The position numbers were made by a program, and so were the translations under genes. Below, in pieces: positions 34,953 to 44,380 of a DNA stretch of 64,000 nt; position 1 is the first letter of the stretch; each line of letters opens with the position of its first letter. The stretch is from Terasakiella sp033100395 (lineage in GTDB: Bacteria > Pseudomonadota > Alphaproteobacteria > Rhodospirillales > Terasakiellaceae), in assembly GCF_033100395.1 (NCBI RefSeq), contig NZ_JAWLVJ010000017.1, positions 1 through 64,000 of the forward strand. The letters run 5' to 3'. Below the pieces are notes generated by a model. That model ran no database searches and had not been told where the DNA came from. It saw only the letters and a list, made by a program, of their open reading frames with translations.

Positions 34953-35158
34953 CGTAGTTCTCCCGTTTGGTGTTACCAATTTTTTGATGGGAGAAATAGC
35001 AAGAGGCAGGCCAGTTTGAGTCAAACCAGCAATCAATTGATTTATAATGATTTTTTATTTTTGCGCAGCGCAATGATCGGCATATTTCTGCTGATCAAAT
35101 TCAAACAACCCGCAGAAATATGCTTATGACAGTATCAAGTCAGAACAAAATTTAAAGA

Positions 35159-35431
35159 TCAGACACGTGTGCCTTCATCAACCGTATTCAGCATACTTTC
35201 AAAATCAGTGCTGACAGCAAGGCCCCACTCGTCCACACACTTGGCGAGATAGCCCTGACCTTCTTTCTTGGTCATACGCACGGTTTTCTTATCCTTGCCT
35301 TCAATATCCAGGCTGAGGATATCCAAACCGTCTCGATTGGTCACACGGACCCACTGGATCCAGTTTTTATTTTCTTCAAAGCGGGCCTGAAACAGTGCCA
35401 GTTCCGCCTCTGTAAACATGAGTCGCGCCAT
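35159..35431 (-). CDS. Conserved-looking small protein of unknown function
   Basis: This 90-residue soluble protein has alternating helix and strand character and no signal peptide or metal motif. An excellent ribosome site (AGGAGG, seven bases before ATG 35431) and ordinary codon use support that it is a real gene. About 200 AT-rich bases separate it from the chemoreceptor start; I see nothing else in them. No family was recognised. It is monocistronic by spacing. Confidence 0.6.
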   Translation of the reverse strand: MARLMFTEAELALFQARFEENKNWIQWVRVTNRDGLDILSLDIEGKDKKTVRMTKKEGQGYLAKCVDEWGLAVSTDFESMLNTVDEGTRV

Positions 35432-35614
35432 AAGGCATCCTCCTGTAAGACAGTAGAACCTAAGGGAACTCCCTTTTCTTGGCAGCGGCTTATAAACATG
35501 AGTCTACGCTCTTTACCGCATTGCAATATCGTATGGTGCAATGCGGTAAAACTCAAGCGCAAAAAAGTATTATATGTAACTTTTGTGACTTAACAGTGAC
35601 TTAGCAAAGAAAAA

Positions 35615-36364
35615 TTACTCATCGGTAGTAGAAGAAGTATTGAGTCTTTCGCGCTCACTTTCATAAGAATCCAGCACCCAACTCAGGTGTGAGCGCATGG
35701 CTTCCTTGGCGGCTTGCGGGTCACGTTTCTCAATGGCTGCAAAGACATCCTTATGCTGAGAAAGCGCCATACCGTCTTCGCTTGGTTCCTGAAACAGGTC
35801 ATATTCGTGGAACTCAAGGCTGGTATTGATGATATCGCGGATCACATCCATGATATGCATATAAACCGCACTGCCGGAGGCTTTACCCAGCAGATAGTGG
35901 AAGTTAAATTCCTGGGAGGCTTTGTCTTTCGCCGCAGAAGATCCCTTCTGTTTTTCCAAAGCCGCGCCCAGTTCAGCGATTTGCTGGTCACTGGCACGAT
36001 TTGCAGCGCGCGTTGCCGCCCAGACTTCCAGAAGGGCACGGATTTCGGCCAGATCATGCAGATTTTGTTCCTGTACCTTGGCAAGTTCGCCCAATGGTGA
36101 CGTCATATCCCCGGCCGCAGCCAGAATACGCGTTCCCCCACCCTGAACGGCTTCGAGAAATCCTTGTGCTTTCAGACTTTGCAGGGCAGCACGAACAGAT
36201 ACGCGGCTGACACCCATTTTTTCGGCCAGTTGGCGTTCACCCGGCAAACGTTCCCCCGGAGACAGTTGCCCGTCAGCAATCATTGCCATAATCCGCGCAG
36301 CGACCCGGTCCGACAATAATCCGGTTTTTCCCTTTGCGCTATCAGAGGTTACTTTCTCCTCCAT
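35615..36364 (-). CDS. FadR-subfamily GntR transcriptional regulator
   Basis: This is a 249-residue regulator. The N-terminal winged helix reads LSPGERLPGERQLAEKMGV and SRVSVRAALQSL, and the C-terminal FCD domain has metal-binding His and Asp residues (HYLLGKASG, LSQHKDVFAAI). FCD proteins usually sense small organic acids. ATG 36364 follows AGGAGAG. It is divergent from a formylglutamate amidohydrolase gene about 130 bases away, a likely target that sits with the YbdK-type ligase. The effector is unknown. Confidence 0.87.
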   Translation of the reverse strand: MEEKVTSDSAKGKTGLLSDRVAARIMAMIADGQLSPGERLPGERQLAEKMGVSRVSVRAALQSLKAQGFLEAVQGGGTRILAAAGDMTSPLGELAKVQEQNLHDLAEIRALLEVWAATRAANRASDQQIAELGAALEKQKGSSAAKDKASQEFNFHYLLGKASGSAVYMHIMDVIRDIINTSLEFHEYDLFQEPSEDGMALSQHKDVFAAIEKRDPQAAKEAMRSHLSWVLDSYESERERLNTSSTTDE

Positions 36365-36494
36365 GGCTCTCTCCTTTATTTTTGGCCCCATTTCTGAGCT
36401 ATCATATACCTACTTTTGTTCGCGAATGCAAAAGAGACCTGCGATTTTCAGAATATTTCTGTCATCCAGGATCAATTATTGTATAGTCAGAAGA

Positions 36495-37307
36495 ATGAAA
36501 AACGAAACTGAAATCAAATATACTCCCCTGCTGGGAAAGGATGACCCACAGCCGTTTGAAATTCATAACGCTGAGGGGGATACACCGCTCCTGCTGATTT
36601 GTGATCATGCCAGCAATAACGTCCCTAAAGCCCTGAATAATATGGGCTTAACCCAAACCGAACTGAACTATCACATCGGTTGGGATATCGGGGCAGCAGG
36701 CGTCACTCGCCATATCTCGGATACGCTGAATGCACCAGCTGTTCTGTGCAATTATTCCCGTCTGGTGATTGACTGTAACCGCCAACCAGGTGATCCGACC
36801 TCGATCCCAGAAGTCAGTGACGGCATCGGCGTATTAGCGAACCATAATTTGACAGAATCCGATCAGGTTCAACGCACCGAAGCCATCTTCTGGCCCTATC
36901 ATCATGCCGTGACAGAAGTCGGCGCGCATCTTTGGCGCAAAGGGCCACCGCCTGCATTGTTTTCCATTCACAGCTTCACCCCTGAATTGATGTCCCGCGA
37001 AGAAGACCGTCCCTGGCATGTGGCCGTTTTATGGAAACGCGATGCCCGGATTGCGGCCCCCTTGATTGAGATTTTAAGTCGAGAAACCGGATTGATCGTC
37101 GGTGACAACACACCATATTCCGGCTGGGATGATGCCTATTCCATTGATATGCATGGCTCCGCCCCCGGTCTTCCTTACTGTGCCATTGAAATTCGACAGG
37201 ACCTAATCGGTGACAAAGAAGGTGAAGCCAAATGGGGTAAGATCTTAAGTGATGCCCTGGCTGAGATCATAAAAGACAAATCCATCTTTGAAGTAAAGCA
37301 TTATTGA
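36495..37307 (+). CDS. N-formylglutamate amidohydrolase family protein (copy 1)
   Basis: This is a 270-residue hydrolase of the FGase family, which in the histidine pathway splits N-formylglutamate into formate and glutamate. Motifs seen are LICDHASNNVPKAL, YSRLVIDCNRQP and SIHSFTP, with likely zinc-binding residues. No hut genes are nearby, so the substrate may be another N-acylated amino acid. It is seven bases upstream of the YbdK-type ligase and divergent from the FadR-type regulator. ATG 36495 is the first good start. Confidence 0.85.
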   Translation: MKNETEIKYTPLLGKDDPQPFEIHNAEGDTPLLLICDHASNNVPKALNNMGLTQTELNYHIGWDIGAAGVTRHISDTLNAPAVLCNYSRLVIDCNRQPGDPTSIPEVSDGIGVLANHNLTESDQVQRTEAIFWPYHHAVTEVGAHLWRKGPPPALFSIHSFTPELMSREEDRPWHVAVLWKRDARIAAPLIEILSRETGLIVGDNTPYSGWDDAYSIDMHGSAPGLPYCAIEIRQDLIGDKEGEAKWGKILSDALAEIIKDKSIFEVKHY

Positions 37308-37314
37308 GGACACC

Positions 37315-38451
37315 ATGGCTGTATCTGAACCAAGCTGGACCATTGGCATTGAAGAAGAATACCTGATGGTGGATCGCGACACAGGTGATCTGTCCACCCA
37401 GCCGATGGATGCGGTCATGGCGGCGTGCCGCAAAGAACTGCAGGACCTGGTCCGCCCAGAATTCCTTCAGTCCCAGGTGGAAGTGGCAACCGATGTCTGT
37501 AAAGACGTGAAGGAAGCCCGCAAGCAACTGGCCTGGCTGCGTCAGAAAGTTGCCGATATCGGGGCTGATTATAACCTTGCCCCCATCGCAGCTTCCACCC
37601 ATCCCAATGCAGAATGGGACGAACAAGAACATACAGATGCGGAACGTTATCACACCTTTGCCGAAGACATGCAGGCAGTGGTGCGCCGCCTGATCATTTC
37701 CGGCATGCATGTGCATGTGGGGATTGATGACAATGACCTGCGCATTGATCTGATGAACCAAGTCTCTTACTTCCTGCCGCATCTATTGGCACTGAGTACG
37801 TCTTCTGCTTTCTGGCGTGGGCAGGTGACTGGCCTTAAGTGTTACCGCCTCAGTGTTTTTGACGAACTGCCGCGCACAGGCCTGCCGGAACATTTTGATA
37901 GTTTCAGTGAATATCAGAAGCATGTGGATGCGTTGATCAATGTAGGTGTGATCAAGGATGCGACCATGCTGTGGTGGGATGTCCGCCCGGCGGTCAAATT
38001 CCCCACCCTTGAAATGCGTATCACCGATATCTGCACAACGCTGGATGATGCCGTAGCCATTGCAGCGCTGTTCCAATGTATTCTGCGTATGCTGTACCGT
38101 TTGCGTCGATCCAACCAACGCTGGCGCACCTATCGCAATATGCTGGTGAATGAAAACCGCTGGCGTGCCCAACGTTATGGACTGGATGAAGGTCTGGTGG
38201 ATTTCGGCATCGGCCAGGTGGTTGCCTTTGACCAGTTGCTGGAAGAACTGATCGACATGCTGAAGGAAGATGCAGAAGCCCTGAATTGCACAGAAGAATT
38301 GCTATCACTGCGCACTATTTTGAAACGCGGCACCAGTTCGCACCGTCAGCTGGACGTCTTTGCCAAAGCCAAAGAAAAAGGCGCTGATGACCTGGAAGCC
38401 AGCCGCGCCGTTTCTAAATGGTTGATGCAGGAAACCCTGAACGGGCTTTGA
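37315..38451 (+). CDS. YbdK-type carboxylate-amine ligase (GCS2 family)
   Basis: This is a 378-residue member of the glutamate-cysteine ligase 2 family (YbdK). It begins WTIGIEEEYLMVDRDTG, typical of the family, and contains GMHVHVGID and PTLEMRITDICT. Such enzymes form a gamma-glutamyl-type amide with ATP; YbdK has weak glutamate-cysteine ligase activity in E. coli. Pairing with a formylglutamate hydrolase suggests a small pathway of gamma-glutamyl or N-acyl compounds. It ends directly against the convergent receiver gene. Confidence 0.88.
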   Translation: MAVSEPSWTIGIEEEYLMVDRDTGDLSTQPMDAVMAACRKELQDLVRPEFLQSQVEVATDVCKDVKEARKQLAWLRQKVADIGADYNLAPIAASTHPNAEWDEQEHTDAERYHTFAEDMQAVVRRLIISGMHVHVGIDDNDLRIDLMNQVSYFLPHLLALSTSSAFWRGQVTGLKCYRLSVFDELPRTGLPEHFDSFSEYQKHVDALINVGVIKDATMLWWDVRPAVKFPTLEMRITDICTTLDDAVAIAALFQCILRMLYRLRRSNQRWRTYRNMLVNENRWRAQRYGLDEGLVDFGIGQVVAFDQLLEELIDMLKEDAEALNCTEELLSLRTILKRGTSSHRQLDVFAKAKEKGADDLEASRAVSKWLMQETLNGL

Positions 38452-39537
38452 TTACCAGGCGGGTTCTTCCTCTCCAACGGTGAGGACCTGACCTGTTTTC
38501 TCTTTCACCGCAACCTGCAGGCCTTGCAACAGTTCGCGACCCAATGCACCACCGTCACCCATGATCCGTTCACGCAAGACAGCCCGCATGGCATCCACGT
38601 GGGCTTTTACCACTTCAACAGACGCATCTGTTTCCTTACAGCCTTCCATGGTGCATTCATACAGCATCTTCCCGAAGATCGAGATCAACGGATATCCGAA
38701 TGTCCCGCCCTGACCACGCAGTTCGTGAGCAAGCAGGTTGATCTTATGGAAATGTTCGCCGCGTGCACCCGGTGCCAGCAAAGCTTCGGTACAGAGGTTG
38801 GACAGCTGAGACAAATATTCCAGCGCCCAGTCGGTAAAGCTTGCGCTTGAACGATCCAGTTCCGCTTCCGCCTGTTCCAAAAGGTCCTGCGGCAGAGAGC
38901 CACCACCCTTCATCCCCATCCCACCGACTTTTTCTTTCAGGCGGTTTGGCAGGCGGAAATACCACACACCACTGTCGTTCTTGGCTTTCTTCTTTTCACC
39001 AGAATATACGATGGTCACATCATCTTCTGTCGCTTCGCGGCGTTCAACACCGTTTGGTGCAGGTTCTTTGCGACGACGACGGTCCGGACCGTGATAGTTG
39101 TGAGTTGTGACAAACTGACGGGGATAATCAATCAATTCCATCAAACGTTTATAAACACTATCAACAGAAAACGGTTTCGCCAGAAATTCAGACACACCCA
39201 TGTCACGTGCGGCGTTTACATAGTCATTATCGGCCGCGCCGCTCATCATCACAAAGGGCATAAAGCGGTTTGGCGATTCTTTCGCTGCACGGACCCAGCG
39301 TAACAGCAGCAATCCGTTTGCAGGTGACATCACAAGGTCTGAGATAATCAGGTCCACACCACCCGGGTTATTCGGTCCACCTGCCGTTTTCAGAAAGTCG
39401 ATGGCCTGCACCCCATTTTCACAGGTTACCAGCTTTCGAATTTCAAAGGACCGCAACAGGTTAGACATTGTGTCGCGTACAAACGCGTTATCTTCAACCA
39501 ACATCACTGAAAGACGATCTAAATGGTAGGTACCCAC
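38452..39537 (-). CDS. Receiver domain fused to a C-terminal Hpt-like domain
   Basis: This is a 361-residue two-component protein without a kinase. The receiver domain (about 9-135) has VEDN, phospho-acceptor Asp67 (ISDLVM) and the KPF lysine. A basic linker follows (GPDRRRR, 150-156). The C-terminal helical region contains LLAHELRGQGGTFGYP with His271, which matches a histidine phosphotransfer signature. It could pass phosphate between partners in one protein. GTG 39537 is the proposed start, with AAAGGG upstream. The longer frame to 39768 would cross the gapR promoter and start. It is divergent from gapR. Confidence 0.8.
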   Translation of the reverse strand: MGTYHLDRLSVMLVEDNAFVRDTMSNLLRSFEIRKLVTCENGVQAIDFLKTAGGPNNPGGVDLIISDLVMSPANGLLLLRWVRAAKESPNRFMPFVMMSGAADNDYVNAARDMGVSEFLAKPFSVDSVYKRLMELIDYPRQFVTTHNYHGPDRRRRKEPAPNGVERREATEDDVTIVYSGEKKKAKNDSGVWYFRLPNRLKEKVGGMGMKGGGSLPQDLLEQAEAELDRSSASFTDWALEYLSQLSNLCTEALLAPGARGEHFHKINLLAHELRGQGGTFGYPLISIFGKMLYECTMEGCKETDASVEVVKAHVDAMRAVLRERIMGDGGALGRELLQGLQVAVKEKTGQVLTVGEEEPAW

Positions 39538-39725
39538 AGTAAATAACCCTTTTTGATTTATCCCTTTGTATATTTCTGCAACAATCAGACAGTATACGCA
39601 AGAGAAAGCGAACCAGATGGGTTTATTTCTCCAATCTTTTTTATCTTTTTCTAACCTTGCAACTGAACCAAAGCCTAGGTATCTTCTGCGCAACTTTTTT
39701 TGCCAGATATATAAAGGATTGACCC

Positions 39726-39971
39726 ATGGCCGAAGTCGGTGGCATTGCAGGCGATCACCTGCGCTCATTTATCGAACGTATCGAACGTCTTGAAGAAGAA
39801 AAAGCGGGCATCGCAGCGGATATCAAAGATGTCTACGCCGAAGCCAAAGGCACAGGCTTTGACGTAAAAATCATGCGCCAGCTGGTACGCCTGCGCAAAA
39901 TGGAAGACCATGATCGCTCAGAACAAGAAGAAATTCTTGATCTCTATAAGCGCGCATTGGGTATGGACTAA
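39726..39971 (+). CDS. gapR: GapR (DUF2312) nucleoid-associated protein
   Basis: This 81-residue helical protein is of the DUF2312 family. In Caulobacter, GapR clamps overtwisted AT-rich DNA ahead of forks and RNA polymerase and helps gyrase and topoisomerase IV. The whole family signature is present (LRSFIERIERLEEEKAGI, then GFDVKIMRQLVRLRKM). Length is normal. It is a single gene closed by a terminator at 39995-40030. Confidence 0.92.
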   Translation: MAEVGGIAGDHLRSFIERIERLEEEKAGIAADIKDVYAEAKGTGFDVKIMRQLVRLRKMEDHDRSEQEEILDLYKRALGMD

Positions 39972-39994
39972 GTTTCGCCCAATACCAAAAATTT

Positions 39995-40030
39995 AAAGTG
40001 CCGATCAGTGAAATCTGTCGGCACTTTTTT
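39995..40030 (+). terminator. Terminator after gapR
   Basis: AAAGTGCCGA and TCGGCACTTT pair around a loop containing CAGTGAAATCTG, and the right arm is followed by a T-run. It may also serve the convergent MFS gene, whose stop lies at 40039. Confidence 0.85.
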
Positions 40031-40038
40031 TATGTGGA

Positions 40039-41310
40039 TCAAGCTGCCGCTTTCGCACGGCTTAAGGCCCAAGGGCGATCATCGATGGGCAGGTGGATGA
40101 GGGCTGAAACCGCACCAACGCCAACACCGACCCACCAGACCAGATCGTACGACCCATAATGATCATACATATAGCCGCCGAGCCACACCCCTAAGAAGCC
40201 GCCCAACTGGTGAGAGAAGAAGACAAAACCATAAAGGGTGCCCATATATTTCAGACCATAAATCTGCGCCACCAGCCCCGAAGTCAGCGGCACCGTTGCC
40301 AGCCACAGCCCCCCCATGATGATGGAGAACAGAATCACGGTTTCCGGCGTCATCGGTGTCAAGATAAAGGCTGCCGCCACAATTGTGCGCAGACCATAAA
40401 TCACAGCCAACAGATATTTTCTGGAATATCGATTGCCAAGCCAGCCGGATAGAACAGTCCCCATCACATTAAAGATACCGATCACAGCAATAGACGCTGC
40501 ACCCAAAGCTGACGTCGTCGTAATCCCCATGGAATGGATCACACTGCCCGGGGACACAGGGCCACAAATCTCGGTGATAAAGGCTGGGAAATGCGCTGTG
40601 ATAAAGGCCAACTGATAGCCACAGGCAAAAAATCCGATAAAGATAAACATGTAATTGCGATCACGCCCAGCCTGTTTCAAAACCGTGCTCAACGCCAGAT
40701 CATCTGCTGCATCATTGCCCTTGCTCACTGCTGGTGCCTTAACGAAGGGCAGCACCAACATACTGGCCGCAACACCTCCCGCAAAGATTAAAAAGACATT
40801 CTGCCAAGTCATAAACTGCAACAGGGCTTCTGCAATCGGTGGGCCGATTATCTGCCCGGCAGAACCGGCGGCCGTCACAATGCCTAAGGCCATGGAACGA
40901 TGCTTGTCAGACGTCGCACGCCCCACAATAGCAAGGATAACGCCAAAGCCTGTTCCGGCAATCCCGAAGCCAACCAACATTTCAAGGAACTGATGCTGCC
41001 CGGCAGTCACCGCGTAAGAGGACCCGATCAGACCCGCCATGTAAAACGCAACCCCCAGGACAATCGCTTTGCGGTCACCAAACTTTTCAGCAATGGCACT
41101 GAAGATCGGCTGCCCGATCCCCCAGAACAAATTCTGAATCGCAATAGCAAAGGAAAAGTCCGCACGCGGCCAGTTGAAATCTTCTGCAATAGGGATTTGG
41201 AAAATTCCAAAGGATGCACGAATGGCAAAGCTGATGAGCAGAATGAACCCACCAGCGATTAGAACCGGGGTGAACACACTATCTCTATGTTGTGTATCTG
41301 CTGTTGTCAT
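40039..41310 (-). CDS. MFS transporter
   Basis: This is a 423-residue major facilitator with about 12 helices and the loop motif GDRKAIVLG after helix 2. It resembles the oxalate/formate-monocarboxylate branch, but the substrate cannot be assigned. ATG 41310 is used because AAGG precedes it by about ten bases and the three extra upstream codons add nothing. It is a single gene on the minus strand. Confidence 0.87.
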   Translation of the reverse strand: MTTADTQHRDSVFTPVLIAGGFILLISFAIRASFGIFQIPIAEDFNWPRADFSFAIAIQNLFWGIGQPIFSAIAEKFGDRKAIVLGVAFYMAGLIGSSYAVTAGQHQFLEMLVGFGIAGTGFGVILAIVGRATSDKHRSMALGIVTAAGSAGQIIGPPIAEALLQFMTWQNVFLIFAGGVAASMLVLPFVKAPAVSKGNDAADDLALSTVLKQAGRDRNYMFIFIGFFACGYQLAFITAHFPAFITEICGPVSPGSVIHSMGITTTSALGAASIAVIGIFNVMGTVLSGWLGNRYSRKYLLAVIYGLRTIVAAAFILTPMTPETVILFSIIMGGLWLATVPLTSGLVAQIYGLKYMGTLYGFVFFSHQLGGFLGVWLGGYMYDHYGSYDLVWWVGVGVGAVSALIHLPIDDRPWALSRAKAAA

Positions 41311-41454
41311 CACGCACACCTTTATCCAAAAAAGCTTAGGCCGAAGATTGGCATTTCAATAAGTATTATTAACAGAGCCAAACCACTTCGAAGATCGAAA
41401 TGTTCAGAACATATTGTTCACTTATTTTGGATAATCAAGAGAAGAATTGTCAGG

Positions 41455-42390
41455 CTACATTTGTGAGCGACGGTAAAAATAAGCCCACCATTCCTTGCCG
41501 AATGGCACCAGAATGCGCACGGTATAACCCTCATCACGCAGTTTGCGTTTGAGCTTGTTATTCACCCCATAAGGGATTTCAAATTCGAAATTATTGACGC
41601 TCCAGCCCTGCATATTGGCCATCATGATGATCTGTTCGGCCATATCATCATCTTCCAGGGCAAAAACCGGGGTGACCTGCTGGATCATGGCATCTTCGGA
41701 CAAGAGAAAACGGGCGAGCTTCATATAATTATCAACGACCATTTCCTGGTCATCATAATAACGCGCATCCACTACGGCGGACGGTGTTAAGGACAAACGC
41801 ACATTGCCGCCCTGAGAGATAATCGTCTTTACGTCTTCTTCACTGCGTGCAAGAGCTGCAGGAATCGTCACACAGGCATCAATACTTGCCCGGCTTATCA
41901 TGCCATATAGCCCTAGGATACGCTGCATGGGCACACGTTCACTGGCATGCACCATCAACAGATTACGTTCACCTTCCTCGTGCCCATCCCCATAGCCCTG
42001 ACGGTCTTCCACATCGCGCACAGAGGTACGATAGCCAAAGTTTTTGGCAATCTGGCGGCAATGAGTTTCCCCACCCTTGTTGGATTTAAGATAGCCCATT
42101 TCTGAGGGCATCAGGCTGATGCAGATTTCCAGACGTTCTTCATCCAGAATTTCCATCGTTTCAATCACAATAGCGACATTTTCCTGGATTTGTTCCACAT
42201 CTTTGGTGGCTTTACCCAGATGATGCAAACAAACGTGATACCCCATATCCACCAGCTTGGCCGCCATTTCGATGGCTTCTTCGGCTGTGGTGGCGGGAAC
42301 AAGTTTTTTCGCCATCCCATGCATCAACGGCGTATTTTGCGCAATAAAGCGCATCACAGACGATCCGGCGATTTGTTTTTTAAGGCCCAT
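41455..42390 (-). CDS. Proline dehydrogenase family protein (single domain)
   Basis: This 311-residue protein is a PRODH-type TIM barrel that should oxidise proline to pyrroline-5-carboxylate with FAD. The C-terminus (FEIPYGVNNKLKRKL, then VRILVPFGKEWWAYFYRRSQ) matches the signature PRODH substrate and FAD region. The dehydrogenase is not fused to P5C dehydrogenase as in PutA. ATG 42390 is taken because the upstream frame lacks family sequence. It may complement the citrulline-ornithine-proline genes at 59.6-61.6 kb. No P5C dehydrogenase is seen. Confidence 0.82.
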   Translation of the reverse strand: MGLKKQIAGSSVMRFIAQNTPLMHGMAKKLVPATTAEEAIEMAAKLVDMGYHVCLHHLGKATKDVEQIQENVAIVIETMEILDEERLEICISLMPSEMGYLKSNKGGETHCRQIAKNFGYRTSVRDVEDRQGYGDGHEEGERNLLMVHASERVPMQRILGLYGMISRASIDACVTIPAALARSEEDVKTIISQGGNVRLSLTPSAVVDARYYDDQEMVVDNYMKLARFLLSEDAMIQQVTPVFALEDDDMAEQIIMMANMQGWSVNNFEFEIPYGVNNKLKRKLRDEGYTVRILVPFGKEWWAYFYRRSQM

Positions 42391-42529
42391 AGACTGAAAC
42401 TCATTCCCTGATTTATGACTACAGGGTACGTGGCAGATCAGCTTTCTGCAAGACCTATACGCAGTTCCACCCTTAAAAAGCTTTCCAAAGCAATATCTTC
42501 GCCCAACAATCACATCAATCAATAACGAC

Positions 42530-42565
42530 AAAAAGCCGCATCCCCATCAAGGGAAGCGGCTTTTT
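42530..42565 (-). terminator. Terminator after rpmJ
   Basis: AAAAAGCCGC (42530-42539) pairs perfectly with GCGGCTTTTT (42556-42565). On the minus strand the hairpin ends in a T-run just after the rpmJ stop. Confidence 0.85.
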
Positions 42566-42595
42566 GTAAAGTCGTCTAAAAAAGACCTGCGTTAA

Positions 42596-42721
42596 TCAGC
42601 CCTGGCGAGCCTTAAAACGTGGGTTCTTTTTGTTGATGACGTAAACGCGGCCACGGCGGCGCACAACACGGCAGCCTTTTTCACGCAGCTTTGCTGACTT
42701 CAAAGAGTTGCGAATCTTCAT
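42596..42721 (-). CDS. rpmJ: 50S ribosomal protein L36
   Basis: This is a 41-residue ribosomal protein, too short for most gene finders. It starts MKIRNSLKSAKLREKGCRVV and ends VINKKNPRFKARQG. This longer, zinc-ligand-poor type of L36 is typical of alphaproteobacteria. It stands alone with its own terminator, next to a tRNA-Val gene. Confidence 0.95.
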   Translation of the reverse strand: MKIRNSLKSAKLREKGCRVVRRRGRVYVINKKNPRFKARQG

Positions 42722-42830
42722 GATCTCGTATCCTCAAAACGTTGGCCCATCTCCTCTTAGATGAGCGGAGCCGGGAACATACGGAGATCACCTTATTGAG
42801 TCAACAAGGAAAATCCCCAACTAAAATAAA

Positions 42831-42907
42831 TGGTGGGTCGTACAAGATTTGAACTTGTGACCTTTGCCATGTCAAGGCAACACTCTAACCAACTGAGCTA
42901 ACGACCC
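42831..42907 (-). tRNA. tRNA-Val (GAC)
   Basis: This is a full cloverleaf on the minus strand. The acceptor GGGTCGT pairs with ACGACCC, the anticodon stem is TTGCC/GGCAA with loop TTGACAT (anticodon GAC), and the T arm is ACAAG TTCAAAT CTTGT. CCA is encoded at 42831-42833. Confidence 0.95.
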
Positions 42908-43009
42908 ATTTTCACCACCGATCCCCTGATGCATCATTGATGCCTCAATTCACGGTGGGGCGCTTTATAACGGTGACTCTCTAAAGGTGCAACAAAAAAG
43001 TTATATTTT

Positions 43010-43243
43010 TTAACCTTCAGACTCATTCTCGTAATTTTTGACGGCCAAATTCAGGTACATCTTTGCCGTATCCAAAATATCCGCCACCTTTTCGCAACGA
43101 CATTGACACGCCAGTGGGTTATCCAAATTGACAGGCTGGCAATTCTTGCCCGCCTTGACACAAGGTGCACAGACATCGTCGCGGACGACCCGGATAATAC
43201 TCTCAGCGGCGTCATTAAATTCGTTTGGGCGACTGTTCAACAT
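43010..43243 (-). CDS. Small cysteine-rich protein of unknown function
   Basis: This 77-residue soluble protein has six cysteines: CAPC (25-28), Cys35, and CQCRC (46-50), followed by a helical C-terminus. The spacing suggests a zinc or iron-sulfur site rather than disulfides, as no signal peptide is present. It lies alone between tRNA-Val and a divergent formylglutamate hydrolase gene. No family was recognised. Confidence 0.55.
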   Translation of the reverse strand: MLNSRPNEFNDAAESIIRVVRDDVCAPCVKAGKNCQPVNLDNPLACQCRCEKVADILDTAKMYLNLAVKNYENESEG

Positions 43244-43460
43244 AATCAGATTCCCAGTCTTTTTGGCAATTGAGTCTAAATTACTTACAGTTACATATTT
43301 TATACACCATCTAAACCCTAGGGGAAAAGGCTGGATTCGGTATAGTTCCTACTATCTTCAAGTATTATTTAACTTTATGCTATTGTGATATTCTCGCTTG
43401 CGCCAAATCAATGGCTGCGCTACTCAACCCTATCGACCGAGAATCAAAGATAACGAACAG

Positions 43461-44366
43461 ATGGCAATCAAGGCAGCTTCAACAACTCAGCAGGAGACAG
43501 AGACACGAGACGCAATTGATGCGCCTTTCAATCTTCTGCGCCCCAAAAGCCAAAGCGCGCCTGTTATCTATGCTTCGCCCCACAGTGGGGATCACTATCC
43601 GCGCGACTTCATCAAAAGCTCCTTGCTTGACCCCATTGCGCTGCGCCGATCCGAAGATGCCTTTGTGCACGAGATTTATGAAAGCTGCCTGAAATTCGGC
43701 AGTCCGCTTTTAAAAGCAAACTTCCCGCGTGCCTATGTGGACCCCAACCGGGAACCGTTTGAACTGGACCCATCCATGTTTGATGAAGTGCTACCCTCTT
43801 TCGTCAATATCGATTCTGTACGCGCCCTTGCCGGGCTCGGCACTGTTGCCAAAGTGGTGACCAACGGGGCCAATATATATCGTGACAAATTAAAATTTGC
43901 CGAAGTGCGCCAACGGATTGAGCGACTTTATCACCCCTATCACGCGGCCCTTCGCCAAATGATTGACGATACCTGCGCGATCTTTGGTGGCTGCCTGCTG
44001 ATCGACTGTCATTCCATGCCCTCGATCGGCGGGCCAATGGATCAGGATAATGGCAACAATCGTACCGATATTATCTTAGGGGACCGGTTTGGCACCAGCT
44101 GTGCGGAATGGATCAGCGATCTTGCGCAACAGATTCTCGAAGACCAAGGATTTGTGGTTAAACGCAATCGCCCCTATGCAGGCGGCTATACCACCTATCA
44201 CTACGGCAATCCCAAACAACATGTGCACACGTTACAGATCGAACTGAACCGCGTTCTTTATATGAATGAAGAAAACATCACGCGCCTGCCCGAACTGCAG
44301 GACGTAAAACGTCGCATTCGCCCGTTGATTGAAGAACTCAGCGCCATTGATGCTCGATCCCTATAA
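43461..44366 (+). CDS. N-formylglutamate amidohydrolase family protein (copy 2)
   Basis: This is a 301-residue FGase-family hydrolase clearly different from the copy at 36.5 kb. It has YASPHSGDHYPRDF, ANFPRAYVDPNREPFELDP and LIDCHSMPS with the expected metal-binding His and Asp residues. It is closer to the form usually called N-formylglutamate amidohydrolase in alphaproteobacteria. No histidine-utilisation genes adjoin it. The GNAT gene starts 14 bases downstream. ATG 43461 is selected because the upstream frame has no family sequence. Confidence 0.87.
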   Translation: MAIKAASTTQQETETRDAIDAPFNLLRPKSQSAPVIYASPHSGDHYPRDFIKSSLLDPIALRRSEDAFVHEIYESCLKFGSPLLKANFPRAYVDPNREPFELDPSMFDEVLPSFVNIDSVRALAGLGTVAKVVTNGANIYRDKLKFAEVRQRIERLYHPYHAALRQMIDDTCAIFGGCLLIDCHSMPSIGGPMDQDNGNNRTDIILGDRFGTSCAEWISDLAQQILEDQGFVVKRNRPYAGGYTTYHYGNPKQHVHTLQIELNRVLYMNEENITRLPELQDVKRRIRPLIEELSAIDARSL

Positions 44367-44380
44367 GTAGCTGCCCTGCC

